64,000 nt of DNA from Paenibacillus sp. FSL R7-0345 (GTDB lineage Bacteria; Bacillota; Bacilli; Paenibacillales; Paenibacillaceae): contig NZ_CP152002.1 of NCBI RefSeq assembly GCF_038595055.1, positions 6,031,001 to 6,095,000 of the forward strand. Reading direction: 5' to 3'. The position numbers and the translations under genes are program-made. The number at the start of each line of letters is the position of its first letter. Position 1 is the first letter of the stretch. The notes beneath the pieces are model-generated. The model ran no database searches. It was not told the origin of the DNA and was given only the letters and a program-made list of their open reading frames with translations. Below, piece by piece: positions 17,372-26,297 of this stretch.

Positions 17372-19033
17372 TCAAGCCCGCCATTCAAACCAATTAAAAT
17401 AAGCAAAACCCGGCATTTCCCGGCCGTTGCCCGTAGCGTACATGCCAACTACCATTCCGGTAAAAGCATTTCCCTCCGCAGCCTGCGGCGACAGCTCATA
17501 CGCTGATCCTGCTGCCAGACGGGTCCACTCCTCACCGTCCATAGAATAAAGCAGATGGTATTCGTAATAATCAGCGGCGATTTTCAGGAACACCCTGTTT
17601 CCGGTTACCGGGATTTCTGCTGTCAGTTCAACCTTGCCCTTCACCGTTAATCGCGCGAACACGAGAGACTGTCCTTCCCGATGGACCATTCCAACCTCAT
17701 AATGTGCCCGCTCATTCATCCGGACACATAGCCCCGCCTCCGCGCCGTCTGCCTGAGCGTCCAGCTCAAGCAGTGTGCTCCATTCAGCGGTAAACTGCTG
17801 CTGCCTGCGGCAGGCGAATGCCGTCTGGCCAATATCGCTGAGTCCAGCCGGCTGGCCCTTCAGCGCCAGCCAGCCGGGACGCTTCTCCAGCGACCAGCTT
17901 TGCTCAGCAGGATTGCGCAGAAAGACCAGGTCAGACGGCAGCACACTGCCGGTAAATTCGTGCCGTCCGTTATAACGGCCGTATTCCTGTGCGTACTCCT
18001 TAACGCCACCTTCAAAACGTTCAGCAGCCGTAATTTCCTCCTTCTCATTCAGCTCACCGGCAGCTTCCAATTCACGCGGCTCACTATTACAATCAACAGC
18101 CCTGTCGGCTTCACCAGAACTGCCGCAAGACCGCGCAACAATCATCTCCAGCCCAACCGTACCCTCATTGTTATCAATCATCGGCCAGCCGTCTTCGCTC
18201 CAGTTCACCGGAGCAAGATACGTCTCCCGGCCAAGCACCCCGTAGCCCTCTTCGCCAAGACGTACACCAAGAAAGACCGCCCACCATCCGCCGTCCGGAC
18301 CTTCGATCAGATCGGCATGGCCCAGATACTGGATTGGATGCTCTATGCCCCTATGGGTCAGAATCGGCTCAGCCAGCTCCTCGAACGGACCATACGGCGA
18401 GCTGCTGCGCCCGATAATCTCGCGGTGCTCCTTGGCCGTGCCGCCGGAGGCCGCCATGATATAGTACATCCCGTTAATCTTGTACAGATGCGGCCCCTCC
18501 AGCCACGGCCCGCCGTCCCCGGTCCAGATCACCACCGGTTCAGTCAGTGCTGCTCCGGTAGCAATATCAATTTCATACTGGATGATATGAGAATCATAGC
18601 CTGCCCCCTGCTGGGCGGTCACATAGACCTTGCCGTCCTCATCGAACATCAGTGACGGATCGATACCGCCGTGGGGAACAGTAATCGGATCAGACCAAGG
18701 CCCTGCCGGATCAGCGGCAGTCACGTAGAAATTACCCCTTCCCCGCACATCCGTTGTAATCATATAAAACACTCCGTCATGATAACGGATCGTTGGCGCA
18801 TAAATTCCGTCAGAGCTGCCGCAATTGCGGATGTCGAGCTGGCTGATCCGGTCCAGCACATGGCCGATTTGCTCCCAATGAATCAGGTCCCGGCTGTGAA
18901 ACAGCGGAACACCGGGGAAATATTCAAAGGTGCTGCAGACCAGATAATAGTCCTCTCCCGCCCGGGTAATGCTCGGATCAGGATAAAAACCCGGCAGAAC
19001 CGGGTTCATGTACTGTATGAATGATCGCTTCAT
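17372..19033 (-). CDS. GH43 beta-xylosidase / alpha-L-arabinofuranosidase
   Basis: 553 residues without signal peptide. The five-bladed GH43 domain begins NPVLPGFYPDPSITRAG with general base D19; the region VPHGGIDPSLMFDEDGKVY holds the second conserved Asp and WLEGPHLYKINGMYYIM the catalytic acid Glu. The C-terminal about 200 residues form the beta-sandwich (GH43_C2/DUF1349-like) found in XynB-type xylosidases. Between the domains (about 305-360) is an unusual Glu/Ala-rich, poorly conserved linker. It would trim xylo-oligosaccharides produced by the GH10 enzyme encoded next to it. No strong ribosome site is seen before ATG 19033. Confidence 0.9.
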   Translation of the reverse strand: MKRSFIQYMNPVLPGFYPDPSITRAGEDYYLVCSTFEYFPGVPLFHSRDLIHWEQIGHVLDRISQLDIRNCGSSDGIYAPTIRYHDGVFYMITTDVRGRGNFYVTAADPAGPWSDPITVPHGGIDPSLMFDEDGKVYVTAQQGAGYDSHIIQYEIDIATGAALTEPVVIWTGDGGPWLEGPHLYKINGMYYIMAASGGTAKEHREIIGRSSSPYGPFEELAEPILTHRGIEHPIQYLGHADLIEGPDGGWWAVFLGVRLGEEGYGVLGRETYLAPVNWSEDGWPMIDNNEGTVGLEMIVARSCGSSGEADRAVDCNSEPRELEAAGELNEKEEITAAERFEGGVKEYAQEYGRYNGRHEFTGSVLPSDLVFLRNPAEQSWSLEKRPGWLALKGQPAGLSDIGQTAFACRRQQQFTAEWSTLLELDAQADGAEAGLCVRMNERAHYEVGMVHREGQSLVFARLTVKGKVELTAEIPVTGNRVFLKIAADYYEYHLLYSMDGEEWTRLAAGSAYELSPQAAEGNAFTGMVVGMYATGNGREMPGFAYFNWFEWRA

Positions 19034-19087
19034 ATAAATGCAGACAACCTTTCTTTAATTCGTTAAAGGTACCTGTAATTTCAGCTC

Positions 19088-20050
19088 CTACTCCTTAACA
19101 CTACCCACATTCAGCCCGACCACAAAATACTTCTGCATGAACGGATACACGAGCAAAATCGGAACTGAGGCGACTACTGTAATCGCGGCCCGGATCGACA
19201 GCGGTGTCACCAGCGCCCGCGCGGAATCCTGGTCCATCCCTACCCCGGCCGCAACGTTCGGGTTGCTGTTGGAGTTCATCGTTGAGGACAAGAGCTTCAT
19301 CAGCTCGTACTGCAGTGTACTCAGGTGCTGCCGGGAGGAGGTGTAGATAAAGGCATCGAACCAGGAGTTCCAGGCACCCACCGCCACAAACAGCGCTATC
19401 GTTGCAAGCACCGGTTTACACAGCGGGAAGACCACCCGCATGAAGATTTTGAAGTCTCCGGCTCCGTCAATTCTCGCCGACTCCATCAGGCTTTCAGGAA
19501 TGGTACCGATATAAGTCCGGATAACAATCATATTAAAGGCGCTGATCATCGACGGGAAAATATAAACCCAGAAGCTGTTAATCAGGTTCAGATCCTTGAT
19601 CAGAAAGTAGCTCGGAATCAGACCGGCGCTGAAATACATCGTCAGCACGAAAACCACCGTAATCGGCTGGCGGAAGACATATTCCCGCCGGCTGAGCGTG
19701 TAGGCCAGCATCGTCGTCAGAAAGATATTCAGCACTGTCGACAGCACCGTCCGCGCTACTGAAATCAGAAAAGCATCATAAATCGTGCCGGAGGCAAAGA
19801 TCGCCTTGTAATTCTGGAAAGTCCAGGCCCTCGGCCATAAGTAAATGCCGCCGCGGATCGTGTCATTCCCCGCGTTAAACGAAACGGCAATTGTATTCAG
19901 GAACGGATATAGGGTGACAACAACAAGGCAAATCATAAACACCGTATTAAAGGTGGTGAACAGCACAGGCTCCAGCTTACCTTTACCGATGCTTCTTCTC
20001 ACCGTCATGCCTGTTTTCTGCCCAGGGCTAATCTGCCGGTTATCCATCAT
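19088..20050 (-). CDS. Sugar ABC transporter permease, YtcP/LplC type
   Basis: 320 residues with six hydrophobic helices and the EAA motif ESARIDGAGDFKIFMRVVFPL. The C-terminus ...FVVGLNVGSVKE matches the ending (GxxxGxVKG) typical of LplC/YtcP permeases. It starts immediately after the upstream permease stop (20051/20050) and forms the heterodimeric membrane channel with it. The ATPase is not encoded here, as usual: such transporters share a multitask MsmX-type ATPase. Confidence 0.9.
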   Translation of the reverse strand: MMDNRQISPGQKTGMTVRRSIGKGKLEPVLFTTFNTVFMICLVVVTLYPFLNTIAVSFNAGNDTIRGGIYLWPRAWTFQNYKAIFASGTIYDAFLISVARTVLSTVLNIFLTTMLAYTLSRREYVFRQPITVVFVLTMYFSAGLIPSYFLIKDLNLINSFWVYIFPSMISAFNMIVIRTYIGTIPESLMESARIDGAGDFKIFMRVVFPLCKPVLATIALFVAVGAWNSWFDAFIYTSSRQHLSTLQYELMKLLSSTMNSNSNPNVAAGVGMDQDSARALVTPLSIRAAITVVASVPILLVYPFMQKYFVVGLNVGSVKE

Positions 20051-21025
20051 TTATAACAACCTCTCTTCCCCAAGCCGCTTGGAAATGCCGTTCGCCATAA
20101 GCAGCAGTGTTACGCTGACAACCGTTTTGAAAATACCGCCCGCGGTTGCGAGGGAATAGTTGCCCTGTGCGAGACCGTATTTCAGTACAAAAATATCAAT
20201 CGTTTCTGCCCAGTCCACAACCAGCCCGTTGCCGAGCAGATACTGAACTTCAAAGCCTGCCTCCAGCACATGGCCGATCGACATAATCATCAGGATGACG
20301 ATGGTTGCCTTGATTCCGGGCAGCGTGACAAACTGCATTTTTCTGTAACGGCTTGCCCCGTCGATCTCCGCAGCCTCATACAGCGCAGGATCGATTGATG
20401 CAATCGCCGCCAGATAAATAATTGTATTCCAGCCGACTTCCTTCCACACGTGGGAGGCGCCGACAATGCCCCAGAAGTACTTCCCCTCACTGAGCCACAG
20501 AATCGGCTCCTTAATCAGGTGCAGCTTCATCAGTACAATATTGACAATCCCGTCATTGATCGACAGCGAGGTCGCCACAATGCCGGTAACGATAATCCAG
20601 GACAGGAAATGCGGCAGATAAGAGATGGTCTGTACTGTTCTTTTCCACAGCACATTTTTGATTTCATTCAGCAGCAGCGCCAGCACAATCGCCGTTACAA
20701 ATCCGAGCACCAGGTTAATGATCCCCATGGATAAGGTATTGCGCAGGACACGCAGGAAATTGTCGTCGGTAAACAGAAATTTGAACTGCTTGAAGCCTAC
20801 CCATTCCTGTTCACTGAAAGACTTGGCAGGCCGGTAATTCTGAAAGGCCATGGTCCAGCCCCAGACGGGCACATAGGCAAAAAGAATAATGTAGAGCATT
20901 AAAGGCACTGACATCCAGATCAGCTGATTCTGGCTTTTGATCAGCGACCAGGTAACCGGCCGCTTCTTCTTTTTACGGCGGTTGGAATGCCGGACGGCTA
21001 TTTCTGTTTCTAAGGTCTCAGCCAT
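20051..21025 (-). CDS. Sugar ABC transporter permease, LplB type
   Basis: 324 residues, six helices, with LplB hallmarks: WMSVPLMLYIILFAYVPVWG near the N-terminus and YEAAEIDGASRYRKMQFVTL as EAA loop. Preceded on the mRNA by a strong hairpin (21059-21091) after the binding-protein gene. Partner of the YtcP-type permease. Confidence 0.9.
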   Translation of the reverse strand: MAETLETEIAVRHSNRRKKKKRPVTWSLIKSQNQLIWMSVPLMLYIILFAYVPVWGWTMAFQNYRPAKSFSEQEWVGFKQFKFLFTDDNFLRVLRNTLSMGIINLVLGFVTAIVLALLLNEIKNVLWKRTVQTISYLPHFLSWIIVTGIVATSLSINDGIVNIVLMKLHLIKEPILWLSEGKYFWGIVGASHVWKEVGWNTIIYLAAIASIDPALYEAAEIDGASRYRKMQFVTLPGIKATIVILMIMSIGHVLEAGFEVQYLLGNGLVVDWAETIDIFVLKYGLAQGNYSLATAGGIFKTVVSVTLLLMANGISKRLGEERLL

Positions 21026-21058
21026 AGTAATTGTCTCCCCGCTCCATCGTTTATTGGA

Positions 21059-21091
21059 GCAGGCGGAAGGCCGGAACGGCCCTCCGCCTGC
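21059..21091 (-). promoter_or_regulatory. Intercistronic stem-loop after the solute-binding protein gene
   Basis: A G+C-rich hairpin (GCAGGCGGAAGGCCG paired with its near-complement, four-base loop) lies between the lipoprotein stop and the permease start and is not followed by a T run. Such hairpins commonly protect the upstream message or partly attenuate the downstream genes, giving excess binding protein. Confidence 0.6.
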
Positions 21092-21110
21092 TAGTTCACT
21101 GCGCCTTCAT

Positions 21111-22814
21111 TTACTTGCTCCAGTTGTCAATTCTCCATTTAATCTGCTCATTGATTTTGTCTTCGTAAGCCTTCACATTGGCTTTCTTGATTTCTCCGAC
21201 ATAATCGGTCCACACAGAATCGAATTCTTCCGGACTCGCAAGGATCGCTTTAGGCAGGAATTTGGTCTGCAGTTCAGTTAATTTGGTGTTGGCTATCTTG
21301 GCATCGGAGCCCTCAATCAGATCAATGGACCAGGCCGGGTAGTAGACCGGATTGGCAGGCGGCTCACTGAAGAAGTCCACATAAGTATCGAAGCCGTAAG
21401 CATCAAGAACTTCTTTATCAAAAGGCTTCAGCCCTGCTTTATACTCTTCCGGCTGTGCTGCCGCGTCGGTAGAGTTGCCGTCGCTGAAGCTTCCCTCCGT
21501 CTTAGGCAGGAAGTCAAAGAGTGCCTTGGCTTTATTGGCCAGCTGCCAGGTAGCATCGGCCGCATTGTCGCGCTGTTCCTGTGTTCTCATGAATCTGCCG
21601 TTCTCTACGATATAATCCTCGCCCTCAATACCCCAGGAGAAGGTCTTCTGCCAGTCTTCCTGAATCAGGGTGTCGAGCAGCTTGATGATTTTCACCGGAT
21701 CTTTGGCGTTGATACTGATACCGAAGCCGTTATTAAGATTTAGAACGGCAAGGTCACGGTAATAGTCTTTGGTAGCCTTATCGTATACGAGCGGAAGCCC
21801 CACATAGGTACGTTCGATTTTGCCCTGGGTGGTCAGGGAATCCTCGGCCGCATTGAAGTTCCAGTGCTGGTCGAACATACCCAGAACGGTTCCGCTGGAC
21901 AGCTTCGCCATATACTGGTCGTAGTTCTGCACAAAGGTCTCTTTATCGATCAGACCCTTTTGATTGATTTCATTAAGCTTCTGGTAGTACTGTTTGGCAT
22001 AATCCTTGTCTGCAAAAATCTCGGCTACACCGTCTTTGACCACGACCCCGCCGTCATTTGGATGTCCGATCAAGTGCTGCGGCGCATTGAACAGCCCCCA
22101 GTTTTTCCAGTCATAATTCAGAATTTCGAAGCCGATGGTCGGACTGCCGTCAATTTTCGGATACTTCTCTTTGTATTTCTCAATCAGGTCAAAGTACTCA
22201 TCCAGTGTCTTGACCTGCGGATAGCCGAATTCCTTGAGTACTGCCTTCTGAATCCAGAAAGCCGGGCCTGAATACCAGGAGCTGTTTACTTTACCGTTGT
22301 AGACTCCATAGTTAGGCAGGATATAGATGTGCCCGTCATTAGGGTCCTTCATCATGTTCCAGTAATCCGCATAATGCGCTTTCAAATTCGGTGCATACTG
22401 TTCAATCAGGTCTTCAAGCGGAATATAGGCACCTGCCGCGGTCAGCTTCGTATTCCCTGTCATCATATCGGGATAATCCTGGCCGGCAATCATAACGCCC
22501 AGCTTCTGGTTAATGTCGCCTGCCAAGAATTCGAAATTGAAGCTGGCGCCCGTTTCATCTTTGATTTTCTTGTAAATTTTGTTGTCCGGTGTCGGCTGCT
22601 GGCCGGCTTGACCCAGAAATACACTGATATTGAACGGTTCAATTTTGTCGCCTGTATCCGCAGCTCCTGCGGTTTGGGCCGCACCGGTCTCTTCAGCCTT
22701 GGCATTATCCTTGGTATTGCTGTTGTTATTGCCGCCGCAGCCGGCGAGTGCAAAGCTCAGGGATAACAGCGTGATCAATGAAACCTTGAACGTCCGTTTT
22801 GACTTGCCCCCCAT
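21111..22814 (-). CDS. Extracellular solute-binding lipoprotein, LplA type
   Basis: 567 residues with a lipoprotein signal (lipobox ALAGC, Cys26), an Asn/Ala/Glu linker, then a family 1-like binding domain of the large LplA class: FNISVFLGQAGQQPTPDN, MIAGQDYPDMMTGN, YPAWSIDLIEGSDAKI. GGAGGTG precedes ATG 22814. In Paenibacillus clusters with GH10, GH43 and these permeases such proteins bind xylo-oligosaccharides or aldouronates; ligand here is inferred. Confidence 0.9.
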   Translation of the reverse strand: MGGKSKRTFKVSLITLLSLSFALAGCGGNNNSNTKDNAKAEETGAAQTAGAADTGDKIEPFNISVFLGQAGQQPTPDNKIYKKIKDETGASFNFEFLAGDINQKLGVMIAGQDYPDMMTGNTKLTAAGAYIPLEDLIEQYAPNLKAHYADYWNMMKDPNDGHIYILPNYGVYNGKVNSSWYSGPAFWIQKAVLKEFGYPQVKTLDEYFDLIEKYKEKYPKIDGSPTIGFEILNYDWKNWGLFNAPQHLIGHPNDGGVVVKDGVAEIFADKDYAKQYYQKLNEINQKGLIDKETFVQNYDQYMAKLSSGTVLGMFDQHWNFNAAEDSLTTQGKIERTYVGLPLVYDKATKDYYRDLAVLNLNNGFGISINAKDPVKIIKLLDTLIQEDWQKTFSWGIEGEDYIVENGRFMRTQEQRDNAADATWQLANKAKALFDFLPKTEGSFSDGNSTDAAAQPEEYKAGLKPFDKEVLDAYGFDTYVDFFSEPPANPVYYPAWSIDLIEGSDAKIANTKLTELQTKFLPKAILASPEEFDSVWTDYVGEIKKANVKAYEDKINEQIKWRIDNWSK

Positions 22815-22845
22815 AAAGCACCTCCATATTTTTGGTTACGCTTCT

Positions 22846-22859
22846 TGTAAGCACTTACA
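22846..22859. promoter_or_regulatory. Perfect 14-bp palindrome upstream of the binding-protein gene
   Basis: TGTAAGCACTTACA is self-complementary apart from the central CA and lies 32 bases before ATG 22814. It resembles a catabolite-response (cre) or LacI-family operator, so carbon-catabolite control of the transporter genes is possible. One centre base departs from the usual CG. Confidence 0.45.
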
Positions 22860-22926
22860 TTTATGAATTATAGAGGTGATCCCAGGCGCAAAATACAACC
22901 GAATTAAAGGTATAACCCCAAAAACT

Positions 22927-24474
22927 TTAGGACTTTGCCTGCCGGTATTCGTTCGGGGACAGATGCATCTTCTTCTCAAACTGCTTCAGGAACTGCCCGT
23001 AATTGGCATAGCCCACCTTCTCGGCAATCTCCGACAATTTGAGCCTGCGCTCCTCCAGCAGCTTCACCGCCTCTTCAATCCGCAGGCTGTGCAGAAGCTC
23101 ATTGAAGCCCATCCCGTTCTTTTTGATCAGGAGCTGGCCTAGATAGACGGGATGCAGATAAAAGATTTCCGCCAGCCTCTGAATCGTCAGGCTCTCACGG
23201 TAGTGCTCCCGGATGTAGAGGTTGATATCTCTTACAACATCGTGCGAGCGCCTGCCCCGCTCCTGCAGCAGCAGTCCAATCCCCGCTTCCGCTGCAGCCA
23301 GCAGATAATCCATCAGCCTCTCCAGCGTAAGCAGCCGGCTGGTAAGCTCGGATAGATGGTGCTCCCCTAAGTTCTCCTGGCGCATGTCCTCCGGCGGCGG
23401 AGCCAGCTCCCGAATCCGGTAGATCAGATGAATGATGAATTTCTTCACTGTGCCGGGAGACACCTGCTGCGCACGGAAGCTGCCGGCCGCGCTGTGCGCT
23501 GCCTGCCGGAAACCGGTCAGATCCAGTGTATTTACAAAGCCGGCCAGCTCGTCAGCCAGCCGGATATAGCCGTAATCGCTGCTGAAGGGAGTATCACGTA
23601 TCTCCTCATACATCAGCAGTCCTGCTGCAGGGGCTCTATAAAAGAAATGCTGCAGCGTCTCTTTAGCAGTCTGGTAACTGTAATTTATACTGTTAAGCAT
23701 AGCCGCATTGTCACCGGATGCCATGAATAACGGAATATCCGGGCACTCCTGCCGCAGTGCATCCGATATCCGCACAAGTGTCCGGCGGCCTTCCTCAGCC
23801 GAAGCACTGCCAAGCACTACTGCACAGCAGCCCGCTTCCATATCGGCCAGAACCGCGCCCTTTATACCCGTGAGCAGCGCAGCAGCCTGGCCTCTGACTT
23901 CGGCATAACGCTGTGTCTCAGTCAGGATCAGGCATACACTCCAGCTGTCCGGGTCTTCCGGCAGCCCGGCAAGCAGCTCCGGGGCAGCCTGTACAGAGGG
24001 CTGCCCGAGGAGCAGCCCTTTGATGAACGCCGCAGCCTCCTCGGACACGGCAAGCTGACGGCATTTGCGGCTGTGTGCCTCTTGCTCCAGCTCCAGGCGG
24101 ATTTGACGCAGCTCTTCCCCGGCCTCCTCCGGAAATACCGGCTTCAGCAGATAGTGATGAATACCGTACCGGATCGCTGTCTGCGCATATTCAAACTCAC
24201 TGTAGCCGCTGAGAATGGCGAACTTGGTCTCCCTGCCCCCTGCCTGCTGCCAGGCGGCAACCATTTCCAGGCCGCTGAGCAGCGGCATGTTCACATCTGT
24301 AATGACGAGATCCGGCGCAAGCTCCCGGATCATCTGCAGTCCCGCCTGGCCGTTCGCACAGGTCCCGACAATTTCATAACCCAGCGCCTGCCAGTCAATC
24401 CACAGCTCCATTGCCTCCAGAGCGCTAGGCTCATCATCAATCAGCAGCACTTTATACATGGTCACAGCCTTCAC
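22927..24474 (-). CDS. YesN-type response regulator with AraC DNA-binding domain (first copy)
   Basis: Up to 515 residues: receiver domain (YKVLLIDDEPSALEAME, phospho-Asp in LVITDVNMPLLSG, Lys in LLKPV), a variable middle region (about 150-400) and a C-terminal AraC double helix-turn-helix (LTIQRLAEIFYLHPVYLGQL; LKLSEIAEKVGYANYGQFLKQF). GTG 24474 overlaps the kinase stop; ATG 24459 (MYKVLL) is an alternative start and fits the family better. It is one of two such regulators flanking a single YesM kinase and lies next to the transporter genes it probably activates. Confidence 0.88.
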   Translation of the reverse strand: MKAVTMYKVLLIDDEPSALEAMELWIDWQALGYEIVGTCANGQAGLQMIRELAPDLVITDVNMPLLSGLEMVAAWQQAGGRETKFAILSGYSEFEYAQTAIRYGIHHYLLKPVFPEEAGEELRQIRLELEQEAHSRKCRQLAVSEEAAAFIKGLLLGQPSVQAAPELLAGLPEDPDSWSVCLILTETQRYAEVRGQAAALLTGIKGAVLADMEAGCCAVVLGSASAEEGRRTLVRISDALRQECPDIPLFMASGDNAAMLNSINYSYQTAKETLQHFFYRAPAAGLLMYEEIRDTPFSSDYGYIRLADELAGFVNTLDLTGFRQAAHSAAGSFRAQQVSPGTVKKFIIHLIYRIRELAPPPEDMRQENLGEHHLSELTSRLLTLERLMDYLLAAAEAGIGLLLQERGRRSHDVVRDINLYIREHYRESLTIQRLAEIFYLHPVYLGQLLIKKNGMGFNELLHSLRIEEAVKLLEERRLKLSEIAEKVGYANYGQFLKQFEKKMHLSPNEYRQAKS

Positions 24475-26288
24475 TCTCCTCCCGGCGGATGAATCCGCTC
24501 CAGCAGCTTCAGCGGGATACCGAACGACACGGACGTCCCTTCATCGGGTGCGCTGATGATTTCAAAAGTAACCTGATCCGCATAATACAGCTCCAGCCTG
24601 CGGTATACATTACGCATCCCGATATTCAGCCCGGAGGAATCCTCGGTGCGGATATTATGCAGCAACTCCTTCAGCTTGGCAGCATCCATGCCTTTTCCGT
24701 TGTCTGAAACAGTTATCTGCAAGCGGTCCTCCCGCGCAGCTGCCCTGATTCTGATCACCCCAAGGCCCTCTATGGTCTGCAGGCCGTGCTTGCAGGAGTT
24801 CTCGACAAGCGGCTGCATGCTCAGCTTAGGTATTTTGTAAGCCAGCGCCTGCTCTTCTATTTCGAACTGATAATCAAATTTGTCACGGAACCTGAATTTC
24901 TCGATCTTCAGATACATCTCGATAAACTGCATTTCCTCCTGGAGCGACACCAGGTCCTCCTTCGACCGGAGCAGCCTGCGCAGCAGCTTCGAGAGGCTTT
25001 TAATAATATCCGTCACATCGTCATATTTGTTCTTGGTGCAGACCACGAGAATGGCGTTCAGCGTATTGAACAGGAAATGCGGATTCATCTGGCTCTGCAA
25101 AAAGTTCAGCTCGGCCCTCACCCGCTCCATTTCCAGGTTCTTGCTCTGGATTTCCAGCTTATACACATCATTAATCAGCGAATTGATCCGCGAGGTCATC
25201 CGGTTGAAATTATGAATCAGTCCGCCGATCTCATCACGGCCCTCGTCGATCCTGATGAGCTCGAACTTCTCATTGCTCACCTTCTGCATATGGCGGGCCA
25301 GCCGCTTCACCCGGTAATTGTAGGAGCGCAGCATCACATAGATGAACGCCGAGGTAAGCAGCGTGATCGTGGTCGCCAGCACCGCTGCATACAGCCGGAT
25401 ATCCAGAACGGCCTGGGCAATCCGCTCTCCCTGCGTAATGCCGATAATCCGCCAGCCTTTGAGGTAATTGGCCGTACCGATAGGCAGGATATGCACCTCC
25501 TGGTCCGAGTCCTCCGGCTGCGTGAACAGCGGGTAAGGCTCGTCCGTTACATGCTGGTAGCCGCTTGCCTCTGACATTACAATCTGATTCTGCTCATTGA
25601 CAAGGTAGAGGCTGAGGTAATCCTTCTCCCGGACAATGATGTCGTACACCTCACTGAGGTCGAGGTCAATCCGCGACAGCTTCTCATACGTGCCGAATGA
25701 GCTGTAGTGATCCATCCAGTCAATGATGCTCAGCATCGGTGTGGAAGAGTTACTGTTCTCACTTATCCGGTAGGCGGCTACAACCACCTGATTGCCGGAA
25801 GACTCGGCTTGCCTGTACCAGCTGCTTGTCCGGATTTTCGCGTTAATAGCCTGATAATTGCCGCCGGATACAATAGACTGGTTGGCGGTAAATACCGTAA
25901 TCCGCTCAATCTGGTTGTTTACGGGCATGTAGCTGTTCAGACGGTCGCGCAGATCCTCATCGTAGGCACCGTAAAAATCAATGGAATCCTTATAGGGCCT
26001 ATCCAGCATTTCATACAAATTTTTGTCTGTGGACAGGGTATAGCTGACGGCAACCCCGCCTTCAATAAAGTCATGAATGTCCTTTCTTGCCCGCTCGAGA
26101 GAAATCTGGAGGTTCTGCTCCTCCCTTGACTTGATCAGATCGGTAATCCGTCCCAGAAACACCAGATTAATAATCATGATAGGCAGAAGCACTCCGATAA
26201 TATAGATCAGGAAGAACTTGGAGTTCAACGGAATGTCATTGACGATATTAGTGAAGCGGAATCTTTTCTTGAGCATGGAATAGTGCAC
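24471..26288 (-). CDS. YesM-type sensor histidine kinase
   Basis: 605 residues: N-terminal helix (about 25-45), extracellular sensor domain (about 46-295, cache-like), second helix (about 300-320), HAMP, then a His_kinase domain with the YesM phospho-site LQSQMNPHFLFNTLNAI and a HATPase domain (LVENSCKHGL; DNGKGM). The start is GTG 26288 or ATG 26276. It sits nine bases after the upstream regulator stop and overlaps the downstream regulator start, so one transcript carries both partners. Likely senses an extracellular xylan-derived sugar, possibly with the binding lipoprotein (inference). Confidence 0.9.
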   Translation of the reverse strand: MHYSMLKKRFRFTNIVNDIPLNSKFFLIYIIGVLLPIMIINLVFLGRITDLIKSREEQNLQISLERARKDIHDFIEGGVAVSYTLSTDKNLYEMLDRPYKDSIDFYGAYDEDLRDRLNSYMPVNNQIERITVFTANQSIVSGGNYQAINAKIRTSSWYRQAESSGNQVVVAAYRISENSNSSTPMLSIIDWMDHYSSFGTYEKLSRIDLDLSEVYDIIVREKDYLSLYLVNEQNQIVMSEASGYQHVTDEPYPLFTQPEDSDQEVHILPIGTANYLKGWRIIGITQGERIAQAVLDIRLYAAVLATTITLLTSAFIYVMLRSYNYRVKRLARHMQKVSNEKFELIRIDEGRDEIGGLIHNFNRMTSRINSLINDVYKLEIQSKNLEMERVRAELNFLQSQMNPHFLFNTLNAILVVCTKNKYDDVTDIIKSLSKLLRRLLRSKEDLVSLQEEMQFIEMYLKIEKFRFRDKFDYQFEIEEQALAYKIPKLSMQPLVENSCKHGLQTIEGLGVIRIRAAAREDRLQITVSDNGKGMDAAKLKELLHNIRTEDSSGLNIGMRNVYRRLELYYADQVTFEIISAPDEGTSVSFGIPLKLLERIHPPGGE

Positions 26289-26297
26289 CCGGCTTTC

